Counted from the first letter of the stretch, positions 31,702 to 45,351 are shown. The stretch is DNA of 64,000 nucleotides from Strobilurus pachycystidiatus (GCA_019915135.1 JAHLMK010000023.1:1-64000); one strand, 5' to 3'. Notes: generated by a model not told the origin, from the letters alone. Numbers and translations: made by a program.

Positions 31702-34700
31702 ATGCCGGGCTCGTCGACATCGCTAGATTCGCTCAGCTCACCGTCTCCGTCTCCGTCGCCGCCGCCAGAAACAGCCTCAAAGGCTGAACCCAACAGCGCA
31801 GGGCTCGATGGTGATTCAGAGCTTTCAGAGTTGACAGAGGACGAGCAGGACGACCAGCCCCATGCCTCCGGCTCAAGCCGTGCCAGCAGACGAGGCAGAA
31901 ACAACGCAGGATCCCGCCGCGGCGGTGCTTCGCGTCGGGCCCGCAAACGCAGCAGCCTGGTTCCTCCCAGAATGTGGGGGTGGGCGGATACGCCCAACCG
32001 GGCGACCAGCGCTGCAGAGGAAGAGGAGGAAGAGGAGCGCGATGGCGCACCCACCGCCATGGAGGAGGAGGAGGAAGACGAGCTCGCGGACGGTGGCCAG
32101 CGCGAGCAGCCACTTGAGCCCATCGTGGCGGACGATGAGCTCGATCATTCTCATTCTCTACCACCACCACTCACGCAGCAGCCCGCCGATTCCGCCGTCG
32201 CTGCCGACCTTGCGAGCGTCGCTCTCGATTTGCAGCCCGCTATGGACCTCGTGGGCCTCGCTGGTCTTGCAGCCCTAGCGGACGCCTCCAAAGGCACCGA
32301 CCCCATTCCCAGGAAGCCTGCCGGCGCGGACTCAATCATGAACAGCGACGACGAAGCGTCCGACGACGATGAAGCCGTTGGCCAGGGCGTCGGCCAAGAC
32401 GAGGTCGATTCTGATTCCGAGGACGAGCAACCCAAGGAGGAGGAAGAAGAGGAGGACGATGACGACGACGACGACGATACCAAGGCTGCTGCCGACGACG
32501 ACATTGAAGAGGACGTCGACATCACAGCTCCTCTCATCGCCGCCGTCACCCCCATCGCCGCCGCCGCCGCCTCGTCGTCCATCATGGCAGGCTCGGCAGT
32601 TGTTGACCCCGCGTCTCCGTCCTCATCCGCGACGTCGCGCTCTCCCTCTCCAGCGTCGTCCCGAAGTCCGTCTCCGGCGCCGATCCTGAAGGCGCCAGCC
32701 ACCACGTCTCTACTTGCATCCTCGTCGGCACTCCAGCCCGCGGTCGACAATGAAGAGGAGGAGGAAGAGGAAGAGGAAATCGACGAGCTAGCCCCAGAAG
32801 AGGAGGCTCCTCCGCCTCCGAAACGACGAGGCGGCAAGAGAGGCAAACGGAAGCCCGAAATGCGCATCCAAGTCGAACTGGAACCGGATCAGGACATGGA
32901 GGTTGACGCCGACGCGACGCCTGACGACGACATGGGCAACGACATGGAAGCAGAGCTGCTGCCTGCCCACCGCGCAGAGGCGCTAGATATCCTCGCATCA
33001 ATCGAGTTCAAATTCGGACGTCTTCGAGAGACGCTGTATGTTGAGCGCATGGAACAGTTGGCTTGGGAGGAAAGTCTTATCATTGAAGGTGCGTACTTGT
33101 TGCATAATGTGTCTGCTTTATCCTCAGCATCATACAGGAACGCATCCAGAACTGCTACACTATCAAAAGGAGCTGTCGTCGCGCCGGGACAAGCGTATTG
33201 AACTCGCATCGCGTAAACGTGAACTGGAAATCGCTACTATCCTGAAGAAACGACGCGTCAACGAAGACTCTACATGGAGTTGGTGGCAGGTGCGTTTACA
33301 GACGCGTTCCTCTCTCTACTTGCACTGACGCCGAGGAACAGTATGAACGTGATCAACTACAGACCGACATGATAGCCGAGAACAACCGGAAGAAGAGGAA
33401 GCTAGAACGGGAGCGTAGGGCCGTTGAGCGGCCACAGCCAGGTCTGTCGATCCTTCCTTTGATCATACTCTCTCCATCTCATTCCTGTGAGCAGTGCGCC
33501 GGATACCTCAACCTCCACACGACGTGCCTCCCGCACCAACTCTACGAGAGATCGCGGACTCTTTCCCGTTCTCGGATCGGCCTCATAAGCGCCGAAAGCT
33601 CGTCGAGCCACCATCACTCATGGTCTATCCCGAATTGTCCACTCTGTCCAACGCTGAAGTCAACAGCGATCTCGAATTCTTATATTCCCTCCGTCGACCT
33701 ACTTACGAGCCTCGAGCCCCTCCTCCCTCTCACCTGAATGGGCTGCCGATGAATGCTGCCTCGTACGAGTCATACCCAATGGATTCATATCCACCTCGCG
33801 AGAGGATGCAGCCACCTGGATTTTCACATCACCCTCCGTCCCAACCACCACCGCCACCAAGCGCTCCTCCTGTTCCTCTCCCTAATATGGCTGCATTCCC
33901 GGGATATCCCAACAATGCTGCTGCAAATCGCGGGCATCACCATCATCACTCTGGTTCTGGCCCTAATCCCGCGTCAATACACAACCCTCCTGGGAACAAC
34001 ATCCATGGGCCGTCACCATTTGCGCCTATGGATCCAGATATGCCAGGGCCACATTCGCGTTACGGTCCTACCTCTCAGCCACCGCCTCAATTCCATGGCC
34101 CGGGATCGTCGCGCAGGTCGTCCATGTCACCCGCTCCGAGCAGTTTCGCAGGCAAGGGCGGCGGTCAGTGGATGGGCCCGGGCATGGGAATGCCCATGTT
34201 CAATCTAGGCGGCCCTTCAAAAGGGCCTGTGGCTGATTGGCTGACTGATGCTCGACATGACGAGGATCGACGCGAACGCGATCACCGTGAAAGAGAGCGC
34301 GATCGCGAGCGTGACAAAGAGTACGAGAGGCGGGAACGTGAACGGGAGAGTTTCCGTGAGCAGGAAAGTCTCCGTGAGCGGGAGAGTCTGCGTGAGCGGG
34401 AGATGTACCGCGAACAGATGGAAAGAGAGAGAGAACGAGAGCGAGACGGATATATGGTGACACAGCAGATGATGCACCGACATAACTCGCATCCTCACCC
34501 AAGTCAGGTCCATGCCCATCATCATCATCGTCCTCACCACCACCACGTCGTTCACCACCACCACAGTGTCGGGGGGCCCTCCTCGTCCAATCCTTCACTG
34601 AGTCCCCGAGCGACCCGCGAATTCGACCGCCCGAATAGTCGACCAAGTGCGGAAATCATCAATCTTGCCGCTCCCAAGGCTTCGATGTGGAAAGGAGAAG

Positions 34701-35134
34701 AACCCTCACAACGTCGTCCGATGGGTCTGCCAGATGAGCGTGATCGACCAGCGGCAGTTCCATTTGCGATGGGCGCGGCACCCCCAAATCGCACCAGCTC
34801 ACCACGCGCGGGTTGGAGTGTTCCCGACGGGTATCGCTCGCCGGGACATCGATATCCGTCTTCTGGGAGCTCCTCGCGCCCTCCTTCTCTCACCACTCCC
34901 TTGTCGGTCTCACCGAATGTGCAGACCAGGACATTGCCACCACCAACCTCGCCAAATCGGTACAGGGATGACATGGCACCCAAGAAAATACTCTCACCGC
35001 TGGATGGACGGCCTCCTGTCGATGGTAAGCCAGGTATGAGGATGATGAACGAGCTGAGAGATAAGGATCGCATGCTTTCGCCACCTAGGATGGGGCTACC
35101 ACCTCGTGTACCGCAGCTCGTCGATGGATCATAG
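31702..35134 (+). CDS. Sds3-like subunit of an Rpd3L/Sin3 histone deacetylase complex
   Basis: Nuclear co-repressor subunit. The first 420 residues are acidic and disordered, with long Glu and Asp runs and an early basic block (RRGRNNAGSRRGGASRRARK). The Sds3-like domain follows at about residues 425-570: ALDILASIEFKFGRLRETLY, VERMEQLAWEESLI, TRPELL-like THPELLHYQKEL, RRDKRIELASRKRELE, TWSWWQYERDQLQTDMI and a Lys/Arg-rich end. Beyond it the protein continues with RKLVEPPSLMVYPELSTL, where the family usually ends, and then about 500 more disordered residues: Pro-rich, a Met/Gly-rich patch, an Arg-Glu-Arg-Asp coiled stretch with SLRERE repeats, and a cluster of histidines at 34470-34570. Three introns, all inside or next to the Sds3 domain. 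It is long for the family. Confidence 0.88.
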
Positions 35135-36136
35135 TATCGCTCACGCTGTCATTTTTTTGCTGTTGTCCTTTTGATATCTATGTTCGTCTGTTGCTACAGT
35201 TTGTTTGAAGTTATAACATAATTTTTACTGTTTTCCATTAGTTGTGTACTTCAAGCTTGGCGGGCCGCGGGTCTGTTCTGACGCGCCAGATGGATTGCTT
35301 CCGAATCTCAGTGGTGCAGGGTGGTAAGTACGTAACTAGGGTGGTTTAGGGTAGTTTAGGGTTGGCGCGCTTTTGTAACAGCGGGAAGTGCTCCGCCGAT
35401 ACCCCTTGAAAGGCCGAGACTTCTGGCTACATCATAGTACATACTACATGTGCATCCGATGTGCTTCCTCATAAGTTTTCTCTTGCCAAGAACTGAGTGG
35501 GTGAAGGGACTTTGAAGGCCTGTGATGAAGGCAGCGAGAGGCAGGCTCAGGCAGCGTGGTGTACATCCGTCAGCCACGTTTATTGTTCCGATCAACATCA
35601 GGCAGAAGATCGTGACGCGTACAGACACGCGAAGTCCGGGTATTTTGGTCGCCGAGTGTGGCTCATATAGTTCGACAAGTGATAAGAGAAGGAACAGAAG
35701 GATTGAACAGAAGAGCCCGAGTAAATCTCTCTACTGGAAAATGAGGATGCCCTGCGAGGAGAGCGCAGACTTTTGAGTAAAATGACGCACCCCCAACGAT
35801 CGCTTTGCCTGCCGACCGATGTCGGCTTCCAAGTTATCTCCAGACCGTAAGTCTTTCAGTAGTACAAACGCGTACTGAGAAACGTGGTTTTCATTAATGG
35901 GCTTCACGAAAGAGAAAACACGTTTATTGGAAACACAAAGTATGAATCTACCAAGACCTTTGGACGTGGCGGCCCAACGACAATGGGAACGAGAATGCGC
36001 CCCGCGGATGCTTGGGCCGAAGCCTCGGTAGTTCCGAAATGGGAGCTATGAAATTCAATTTCAGGTTTTTTTGTATGTTTCTATGGAATTTTTGTCTGAA
36101 ATGAACCCTCATTCCATCGATCTAGGTTTCGAATTT
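35135..36136. other. 1-kb spacer, no supported gene
   Basis: 3' flank of the Sds3-like gene and promoter of the Zn2Cys6 gene. It contains TTTAGGG twice within 18 bp near 35346, too short to be called telomeric. No gene seen. Confidence 0.45.
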
Positions 36137-39100
36137 ATGGCCGATTCCGACGCCCTGTGAGTCTTTCTGCCTCTTGTCGTTCACGCCCAGCAACTTTCCC
36201 GCCTTGGTTGGAAATGAGTGTCTTTCCTGGCGCGAACTCGACCTACTTTATTGAGGACCATCCTGACCGTTCCGAACCCGTTCTGCAGTCCCAGTTTCCC
36301 GTGAAGACAGAATCCTCTCCGTCACCGGATTTATTACCGGCATCTAACGCCAACGCCCAGTCGTTCCGCTTTTCTCTACCCTCTCAGCCGTCCCCATCCC
36401 ACGGCTCCTCTGAGTCGTCCTCGCGCCAGCCTTCGGAGACGCCAACTTCCCTTGCGAACCAGTCCTCCGTATATCGCTTTGGTGCAAACACTTCCGCCAC
36501 TCCGGGATACGGGCTCGTCCCGCCAATCAGCAGCTCCTGGGTATCGAACGGCATGCAGAACGAGCCGTCCGGACAGATGGACAGTCACTCAAAGTACGAC
36601 ATCAATCTGGAGAACGCCATGTCGTTCAACGATGACTACGACGATGTCGGCGAACTCGTGGATCTCCCTGCAATGGGTGGGTTAGGCTCTATAGGCGGCT
36701 CAGGGACTTCCGGAGAAAAGCCTGTACGTCGGCGGAGCAGCAAAGGTGCGTGCCTCTTCAACGCCGTCTTGTCGCGCGGATATGTTCTCAACGACCGCCC
36801 TACTTCAGCGTGCGACCAATGTCGGAAATCCAAGTGCAAATGCGAGCGATCTTCCCCGAACGAGCCTTGCAGAAGCTGTGTAATGTTGGGAACTGGTGAG
36901 CGCCAATCTTCCTTACTCATACCACAATTCGGCCGTTTGAGCCGGACAATGGTCGCGTCTGCCAATCTATGCCCTTACGGAGATGGATTCTATACCTTTC
37001 TTGGCATTTTTTGATGACCCTGTATCTCGACTGTTGTCATTCCTTCGTATTCGTATTGAACACTCCTGCAGCATGCACATTTCTGGGTCCGTCGCGCAAA
37101 AGAGGACCGCCGAAGGGATACATCGATGCCATCGAGGCTCGCCTACACCAGACGGAAGCCTTGCTGGGCATCATCATATCGTCTGGGGACCAACGTGCAC
37201 AAACCCTTCTCCAAGACATCGCTCAGGTACGTCTCTCGTTCCGCCCCATTTTTTGAACGCCTTTCGACAAAAGCGTATGTTTTGCGCCATCTCTCCTTTC
37301 ACCTTCAAATACATGCATCGATATGTCGCATCGGAGTTGATACTTATCTGCTTCGTCACAGGATCCTCTTGCCCAAGAGATTCTCAATCGAGTGGATAAT
37401 TCGCCTTATGGCGTGAAGGGACGAAAGGTCGGCGATGAGAAAGCAGGACCGTTCAAAACTCGCCATCTCACTTCTGATCTTTCTAAATCAGATGATAAGG
37501 CCGACTTAAGTTCTACACAGTACGTACCCCAAGGTATCAGCTTTTGCTTCGCCTACTAACCTTCTTTCATATAATTTGTTGCGTTCCAGTCCATCTAATG
37601 AATGGCAAGATAGAGTTACGAATATGCTTAGTCTCCTTGCCAGGGATTCGCCTAAACGACATGGTCCTGGGACACCAGAATTGTCTACTCAGCCGCGTAC
37701 CAACATAAGTCTACCGTCCATCTTGACTTCGGCCCCATCGAACCAAGTTACATCCTATCAGTACCGGGATGCTATGCCGGCCAGGGATGACAGTCGTTCG
37801 CCTGGCCGGCGCTTGAGGCGCCGGATAGACGACTCAGATCTTCCATACCCTGGACAGTTGTCGTCTACGCCTCCGTCCGCCACTTTTGCGCCTTCACAAT
37901 CCGGGCTCGGATATTCGTCACCTCGCCGCAGTCAGGAAGAACAACTTGGCCCGGCCCTCCGTCGTTCCAGAAGCAGTATCGGCAAAGAATCACGGCCCCA
38001 TCCAAGAGATGATAGCTCGACATACCCGTTCAGCTCTGAAAGCGGGGAAGAGGATCTTACTGGAGCGCTCGGTCAGTTGAGTCTAAACGAGGAGGAAGAA
38101 GTCCGGTACCATGGGCAGGCCAGCGGTCTGTATCTTTTGCACAGGGGAGATCGTCTCGATGGCAGAAACGAAGGCGGAATCTGGTTTGTCCTCGTCCTTT
38201 ATATGCTTGCAATTTCCGGGCCTCATTGGTTTATGCGTTGATAGGCGATTTCCTACGGCCCGAGTCTGGCCTGCGCTCCGATCAGGCTCTTCAAAGGCTG
38301 CACCTAAGGATGAATATTCCTCCGAGGGGCTGCCGCCACTTCCCGTACAAGAGCATCTCCTGGAGTTATACTTTGCCTATGTACATCCGTGCTTGCCTGT
38401 CATACACAAACAGGCATTTTGGGATGCTTTCCGCAATGGGTGAGTTTCATAAGCGGATGATAATCCTCATTGTCCTGACTTGTGTTGTGCTGCAGTGCTG
38501 ACTCTCCTCCTACCGCCGATGAGGACACGCGATCTATCTCACCACTCAATCGCCGCCCGCGACGTATACCGACAGTACTTTTACTTGTCATGTTTTCGAT
38601 CGCTGTTCGGTACTCTTCAGACCCATCGGAGCCAGCTCCGCTGGATCGCTCGATAATGTGGGAGGCTGGAGAAGATTACTTGGACCAAGCCAAGCGGCAC
38701 TTCGAGGGTCTTTCTGCCAGCTCTCGGCCAACAACTTGCCAAGCACTACTGTTGATGGGTTATCGAGAGGTTGGTCTTGGTTCTATGGCACAGGCGTGGA
38801 TCTACATCGGTTTGGCGATTCGTATGGCTCAGGATTTAGGCATGCATCGAAGAGCAGATGGATGGGCCAGGCAGGAGCTAGGAGGACGATTGTTCAGCGA
38901 ATGGGAACTGCAGGCGCGGAGGCGAATATGGTATTCCTGCGTGGTCATGGACAAATATGTTTCATCCTACCTAGGTGAGTCCTTGGCTGGCGCTTGATGA
39001 ATAACCACTCAGACAAACCATAGGGCGTCCATTATCGATATTTGAGCGAGACTTCGACACCTTGCTTCCCAACGACCGCGATGTAGGTAGCGACCGACTG

Positions 39101-40600
39101 GAATAATCGGCACGCCACTAATGTTGATTTTCTTAGTACGAGGAGCTCGAAGACTGGACGCACGTCACTGGCTCTAGGAAAGATACCCGCGATTCTTCAC
39201 GGCGTCCAAGTCGCATCATCTCTTGTTTCAATGCCTCCGCTTCTTTGTGTATGTCAGGCTCAGCTCTCCTTCCTGAAGTTACTCATTCGTTGCAGCCGGA
39301 ATCCTCAGTATGATCATACAGGCGATATATGCCGTACGCCCCGTCTCGAGCCGCCATGGAGAATCCGTTTTCTTGGAAGGTGTCCTGGACAAATGGTTCG
39401 TGGAATTGCCGAATCACCTCCAACACGAACCTGGATCCTCCAAATACCCGGTACCTCTACCACATGTCTTGACTCTGCATATGCAGTATTGGTGTACTGT
39501 TCTGCTTCTGCACAGACCTTTGTACGTGGTTTCGAACGCTATCGATTTAACTTTTGTTCACTGTCATCAGCATCCGTGTTGGACACAAACAGTATGTCCC
39601 GAAAGCTGATGCCGAATTGACGTTCCTTATGTTTCGCTACTAGGTCGAATGACGATGAGGCCCGCAAAAGTGCTCACAAGAGTTACGAGTTATGTGTTAG
39701 CGCAGCTGCCCATATCACATCAATCGGTAAGAGGTTCATCACATTGCCATGACCAATCCTCACCGACGCCACAGCGAGCATATACAAGGAGACCTATGCC
39801 TTGAAAAAGGCTCCAGTATTTTTGTGCTACTATGTTTTCTCCGCCGGCTTGATGCATTTGACAAGCAGTGAGTCTCTTGCTCTCTTTCATTCCAAACCTA
39901 AGTCATGGCGCTAGTGTCTGCGTATCCTGCCGATCCTCAGGCTGCATATAGACTCTCCAAGTCCGTGGAGGTATTGGAGGATATGGAGATTATCTGGCCC
40001 AGCGCTGGGCGCGCGCGCGATCTTTTGCAAGGCGCCAAAGTCGAGTACGAACCCTCCCAAAAGTCGGAGACGCCGCCCATCGAGCGTTACAAGCGGGCTG
40101 CAGAACAACCTTTGAACGACACCGTGATGGACGGCGTCCCCGGCCGCAGCGGGGCTGGAAACTTTCATCTACGGACTCCCAACTACCACCCACACAGCGG
40201 AACCCCTCCTGTATTTTCGCAGACCGGTCATGTTGATGTGCCGTATGGCGTTGCGCCGACCTCGCAAACATCCCAACCATTCTACGCCCCTTACGAACGT
40301 TCATGGCAAGGAGAGCATCCCAACCAAAACCCTTATCCAGTGTCGACTTCGGCCCTTCCACAGATGTACAGCACTAGCCTACCCATGGATCGTCGTTCCA
40401 GCTCGGCGCATGGCGCAGAACATCGCTACCCTCAATATTGGAACGACTACTCCACTTTCACTCCTTTTCCACCGGCGTCAAGAAATACATACCCGCCAGC
40501 AATGGAACATCATTCCACTCTTGCAGAACCGGGTCAGCAGCATAACCACAACCCTCTTCATATGTTCTTGCCGAATCAGTATCAATCAAATTTACAGTGA
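36137..40600 (+). CDS. Zn2Cys6 transcription factor with fungal-specific TF domain
   Basis: Nuclear regulator. The zinc cluster ACDQCRKSKCKCERS followed by EPCRSC has the CX2CX6CX8CX2C spacing, at nt 36811-36879, after about 200 disordered residues. It is followed by ACTFLGPSRKRGPPKGYIDA and a short helix IEARLHQTEALLGIII, the linker and dimerisation part, then QDPLAQEILNRVDNSPYGV. The middle-homology domain starts VQEHLLELYFAYVHPCLPVI and includes AQAWIYIGLAIRMAQDLGMH, RRIWYSCVVMDKYVSSYLGR and FERDFDTLLP. The C-terminal 230 residues are Pro/Tyr/His/Gln-rich, likely activating. About 12 introns. The first exon is uncertain: ATG 36137 with an intron 36157-36218 gives a continuous frame (MADSDALVFPG), while ATG 36214 is the alternative. 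The target pathway cannot be read. Confidence 0.88.
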
Positions 40601-40976
40601 GTAGCCCGCGTTATTACCATAGGTACAATAATCTCAACTTCTGCCCAGATAATTCGTCGTCGAGCAACCAATAATTGAAGTCCTTGTCTTTGTTTTTGCT
40701 TTGTATCGTCAGCTTCTCCGCTTTCATCCCCTCCGTAATTTAAGTATCTAGATGCCCAAACTAAACTTGTTGTATCCCGTAGCAAATTCTCCTAGCTCTA
40801 TAATCATTATAGACATCCAAAGATCCGAACGTTGCCATCTGAGTGACAACCGTTATCATTATGTAGTTGAAAGAAATGACCGACATAACCGACGGCACGA
40901 TGTTCGTTCAGGTCCCAGGAGGTTCCGGTCTCAATACGGAATTGATCGATAGCGCTCACCTCTTCCATCGTCCATC
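40601..40976. other. Spacer, nothing recognised
   Basis: Between the Zn2Cys6 gene and the nucleoside phosphorylase gene. The short frame at 40867-41097 has no domain and overlaps the next gene in another frame. Confidence 0.4.
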
Positions 40977-42180
40977 ATGCTGCTTGACCAACCTGTGCCC
41001 TTCCTTGCCTCCGTCAATGCGATATACAAGATTGTTCCCGAGAAGTTGCGCCAGCCTCGTGTTGGGATCATCTGCGGCTCTGGTCTTGGAGGGCTAGTTG
41101 AGGCATTGCGGGAAGTCGTCCTTGTTCCCTACGAGTCTATCCCTGGGTTCGCACAGAGCAGCGGTACGTTGTCGGTCTATTTTAACTTAATCACGGCCAC
41201 ATCGGTGGGTCTCACGAAGGGATGTAGTACCCGGACACAAGAGTTCCCTTGCGTTTGGATTGATGGGATCTGGCGAAGGCACGCCGGTCATTGCCATGCT
41301 AGGAAGAGTTCGTCCGTCTCTTTCCTGTAGAATGAATCTTTACCAGCGATCAGACAGTTTCATCCTTATGAAGGCCACAAACTGTCAACAGTCATCTATC
41401 CCGTTCGCGTTATGGCGAAACTGGGGGTCAAAGACCTCATAGGTGAGCTGAGATGCCAATCATTCTTTGAATGGGATAGAGATAACACTCGTTTCATGCA
41501 GTGACTAACGCTGCGGGTGCTCTGAACCCCGCTCTTGCTGTGGGAACCAGTATGTCAATTCCCCGGCGTCTGCTTGCGCATCTTTTGACACCTTCTCCAA
41601 GTCGTGGTCGTTCAAGATCATCTAGCGCTTCCCAATCTGACGGGGATGAACCCGCTTCTGGGTCCTCTAATCTCTCCCGAATACGCGCGCTTCGTACCGG
41701 TTTCTGATGCGTATTCGCCCTCGCTTCGACGCCTCGCTTTCCTCGCCGCACATGAGCTCGGACTCCAAGCCGATGAAATCGCGGAAGGCGTATATGCCTG
41801 GGTGAGCGGGCCTACATACGAGAGCCCAGCGGAGGGAAGATTCCTCCGGGCTGCCGGCGCAGACGTCGTGGGGATGAGCACCGTCCCGGAGGTGGTCGTA
41901 GCCCGACACGAAGGCATCAACGTTATGGTTCTCAGTCTCGTCACGAATGCTGTGGTGATCCCAGAGAAGTATCGCAGTATCAAGGAAGAAGTTGCGGCCG
42001 AGGTGGGCATTTACTTTCACCGTGCGAAGTCCTTACCTACATCTTATGGAATAGCTTGCTGGCAAGCCGATAGAGCTTCCGACGGAAGATGTCGTTTCGC
42101 ATGAAGAAGTGTTGGAGATAGGACTGCAGAAAGGCAAAGTGATGAAGGCACTCGTGGAACGAATGGTTGACATGCTCTAG
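40977..42180 (+). CDS. PNP1: Purine nucleoside phosphorylase
   Basis: Cytosolic trimeric enzyme of purine salvage (inosine or guanosine plus phosphate to base plus ribose-1-phosphate). It starts MLLDQPVPFLASVNAIY. The phosphate site is RVGIICGSGLGGL. It is followed by VPYESIPGF, GHKSSLAFGLMG, AMLGRFHPYEGH, YPVRVMAKLGVKDLIVTNAA, VQDHLALPNLTGMNPLLGP, YAWVSGPTYESPAEGRFLRA, ADVVGMSTVPEV and LSLVTNAVVIPE. The purine and ribose contacts (Glu in GPTYE, Met in VGMST, Asn in VTN) are present. The C-terminus LVERMVDML is normal. Six exons; introns are 50-65 nt and restore frame at each conserved block. Confidence 0.96.
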
Positions 42181-43088
42181 AGTATAGAAGTACTAACTAA
42201 CGTGAATCGAATCGGATGAGCTACGAGCTCGCTTGGGTGGCCAAGTCCCCAAATCATGCTTGAGTTAACGGCCTACCATTGACAAGCCGGGTAGCCCAAT
42301 GTGTTGAATCTCGTCTGATCGTCGCGGACGTACAGTGCGGCTTCTACGGCTGCGAATCAGCATGTAGAATCTCCGTAGAGCCACTCTATCGCTCATAGAT
42401 AAGGACATTAGGGCTCCTGGGGGACCGTCCATTCATTCCAAATCAACACATCATATCCCAAGCAGGGTGGAAGTATAAAGCAGTTAAGTTTGCGGCGAAG
42501 TTGCGTGCATGGGCGAAGGTAGACAGACAATGTCGCGACGATGCGGCTGTAAGCAGATCTTCCCGATCAGCCTTATCTTTCTCTGGCACGTGGCAAATGA
42601 ACTTGTACGACTCGGATTCGTACATTCGAGAGAGTAGAGGTCCTCAAATGCTGCTCGTACGACCCTCATCATCTGATGCAGCGCTGGCTGCTGGCCCACG
42701 CTGGCCCATGTCGTACATAGGTAGCTAATATAGTTGGTGGGGCTCGAAACGCGTTGCGATATCGGCACGGCCCCGGGTGCAATCAGGGCTAACGGAAGCA
42801 GATCCAGCAATGTACAACGCGACAAGCGAAAGGCTGCTTAAGGCCGACAGCCTGTCGCCGCTAGCAGGCAGCGAAACGAGGCGGCCTGTAAGCCCGGATG
42901 AGCGCAAAGACATGTTTTTCCCTCAAGGTCGGGATTTCGGTGAGCCAGTGGGCTGCGGGAATATGTCGCGAGTGATAATTTGTCGAATTGATGGGGCTGA
43001 CGCGGAGGTGACGTCGATGATATTAAATAAAATTCCTTGTTTATATTCTTCACACGGCTATCCTTCTCTCCCACCCACCACCACGACC
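42181..43088. other. Intergenic region upstream of the GH16 gene
   Basis: 900 bp without a credible gene. An AT-rich TATTAAATAAAA at about 43020-43031, some 60 bp before the ATG, is the best candidate for the core promoter. The open frame of the next gene extends back to 42777 without a stop, but the ATG at 43089 gives the family-like start. Confidence 0.45.
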
Positions 43089-45009
43089 ATGTCTTCTGAG
43101 GACCTGCCGCCGCCGCGACCATTCTTTATTGCTGGTGACCGAGGCAGCTTCTCCAGTGTCGACAGCGGGTCCGACTCGGACACTCCTGTCTCGTCTCAGC
43201 GGCGCGCACCTCGCAAGAACAAGCGCGGCTCGCTTGACTGGACTCCCTCCTCCCTGTACAGCGATATCCCACCCACCCCGAACTCAGCGACACCACTGGC
43301 GCGTGCCCCGCCATCCTCCTTCGTTTTCCCCTTCCAAAACCACGCCGGCAATCCTGATCCTGGGACAGCCATCCCTGGCCATTCCAGGCGCAACTCGGTT
43401 GAGAGCCTTCAATCTCCGTATCAGACTTTCAGCCAATCCAGTCACAACCAGACACAGTCTGAGCCCCACTCGCAGGACAACTCTGTGGACGCGCACTCTC
43501 CTACTAGTCGCGGCAACATACCCAGGGTTGCCTCCACCTCTACTTTCCGGGCCCCATTCCTTTCGCCAGCATCCCGACCTACGTCATCCCTCTGGAGCCC
43601 GCCCTCTTATCCATTCCTCTCCAGCGGCAGCCCTGACTCGCCATCGGGCTCCTCGACTGCTCTAGCCTCCCTCGGCAAGAGGCCCCCTGTCGCCAGTACC
43701 AAACTCAATGGCAAGCTAGCCAAGGAGGATAAGCCTTGGTTGGTGAAGAAGACTGCACGAGAACGTGGTAGTTGGTGGATCACTGTGCTCTGTTTGTTTG
43801 TGGGTCTTGGACTCGCTGGCGTGATCGTTTGGCGCGGTATCGCTTCGGTCGAGCTTCTCAATGACGCCGACCTCTGTTCGGTCCTAAACGAGGACTGGAG
43901 CAATGGTATCTCGGACGACACCTGGACTCGCGACGTTCAACTGGGCGGTTTTGGGTAAGCCTCCGTGATAGTTCTTTTCTCATCATACTAAATGCCGTTA
44001 TCGTAGTAACGGGGAGTTCCAAATCTGCACGGACTTTGACAATAACTCGTACATCGACAACAACCAACTCTATATCATGCCCACGCTCACTTCCGAATCC
44101 ATTGGAGCCGACGCCATATTCGACGGTTACACGTATGAAGTCCACGACTGCAACACTAGCAACAAGACGGCCTGTTCGGCCAAGTCGTCGAAGAGCTCGA
44201 AGACTGTCATCAATCCGGTGATGAGTGCTCGCCTTTCGACAAAGGACAGATTCACGATCAAGTACGGCAAGGTGGAAGTCCGTGCGAAGCTTCCTCGCGG
44301 TGATTGGTTGTGGCCGGCCATTTGGATGCTTCCACAGAACGATGACGTCTACGGGGCGTGGCCACTTGGGGGCGAAATTGATATCATGGAGGCGCGCGGC
44401 AACGACCCCGAATATCCCCAAGGTTACAACTACGTGCGCTCCTCGCTGAACTATGGCCCGATGGCCAGTCTCGTCACGAAGATCTACGGTTGGTGGCAAA
44501 CGAAGCGGGGCGGGTATACCGAAGGGTTCCACACCTACACGCTCGAATGGGACAAGGATTGGATGCGGACCTACGTCGATAACCGGCTACAAGCTACGTT
44601 GGATTTGAATGTGAAGAAGAAGGGTCAAAGCTTTTGGTCGCGCGGGAATTATCCCAAAACAGCGCAGAACGGCAGCTCGGAGGTAGCGGTGACGGATCCC
44701 TGGGGGTATGGGACTTGGATGGCACCGTTTGATCAGGACTTCTACCTGATCATCAACCTGGCGGTAGGTGGGACAAGTGGCTGGTTCCCCGATGGCTCTG
44801 GAAACAAGCCATGGTACGATGGATCGGCGACAGCAATGTACGACTTTGCACAGGCACAGAGTACCTGGAGTGCGACGTGGCCCTCAAGTGCGGACGATAG
44901 GGCGTTCCGAATGTACGTGCTGCCTCCTGACGCGTTTCATGTAACTGACACTAACCTTCCTTCCAGTGAGTCTGTGAAGATGTGGAAACTCAAAGAGGGA
45001 TCGTGCTAA
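43089..45009 (+). CDS. KRE6: GH16 family protein, KRE6/SKN1-type beta-1,6-glucan synthesis factor
   Basis: Type II membrane protein of the secretory pathway needed for beta-1,6-glucan in fungal cell walls. A cytosolic, Ser/Pro-rich N-terminus of about 230 residues starts MSSEDLPPPRPF. One membrane helix follows (WWITVLCLFVGLGLAGVIVW). The lumenal GH16 domain has LCSVLNEDWSNGI, NNSYIDNNQLYIMPTLTSES, NPVMSARLSTKDRFTIKYGK, VEVRAKLPRGDWLWPAIWML, the catalytic PLGGEIDIMEARGND, HTYTLEWDKDWMRTYVD, FDQDFYLIINLAVGGTSGWF and a C-terminal MWKLKEGSC. A single intron (about 43955-44005) joins LGGFGNGEFQ. Two exons in 640 aa is few for this window. Confidence 0.93.
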
Positions 45010-45351
45010 TGCCTGTATAAACCCACACTCGTTTGTTTCTTTATTTTCTTTCTTTCTGGTATACCCAAAGGCACGCCGACATCCTCGTACACTGTTTTGC
45101 TTAGTATCCACACACGCATCTTGGACTTGCTTCATGAACCATACTTAGTTTGTAGCTCCGTACTGATCTATAGATTGCTCTCTTACACACTGTTGTCGTA
45201 CTTGTACTTAGCGAATATGCGACACTTGCATATAATGGTTCATAGCCATTGAACACAGCGTCACAGCGGGTGGATAATCAATTGACGTGAGCGATGATCG
45301 ACTACACGATCGAAAATTGCAAGCCTTGTCTTTTGCCCTCATCTTGTAACC
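45010..45351. other. Spacer, nothing recognised
   Basis: 3' flank of the GH16 gene (T-rich after the stop) and promoter of RRP4. No other feature. Confidence 0.4.

Noticed and set aside
35340..35375. TTTAGGG twice, looking like interstitial telomere repeat
   Set aside because: Only two units with a break between them; expected by chance in this amount of sequence.
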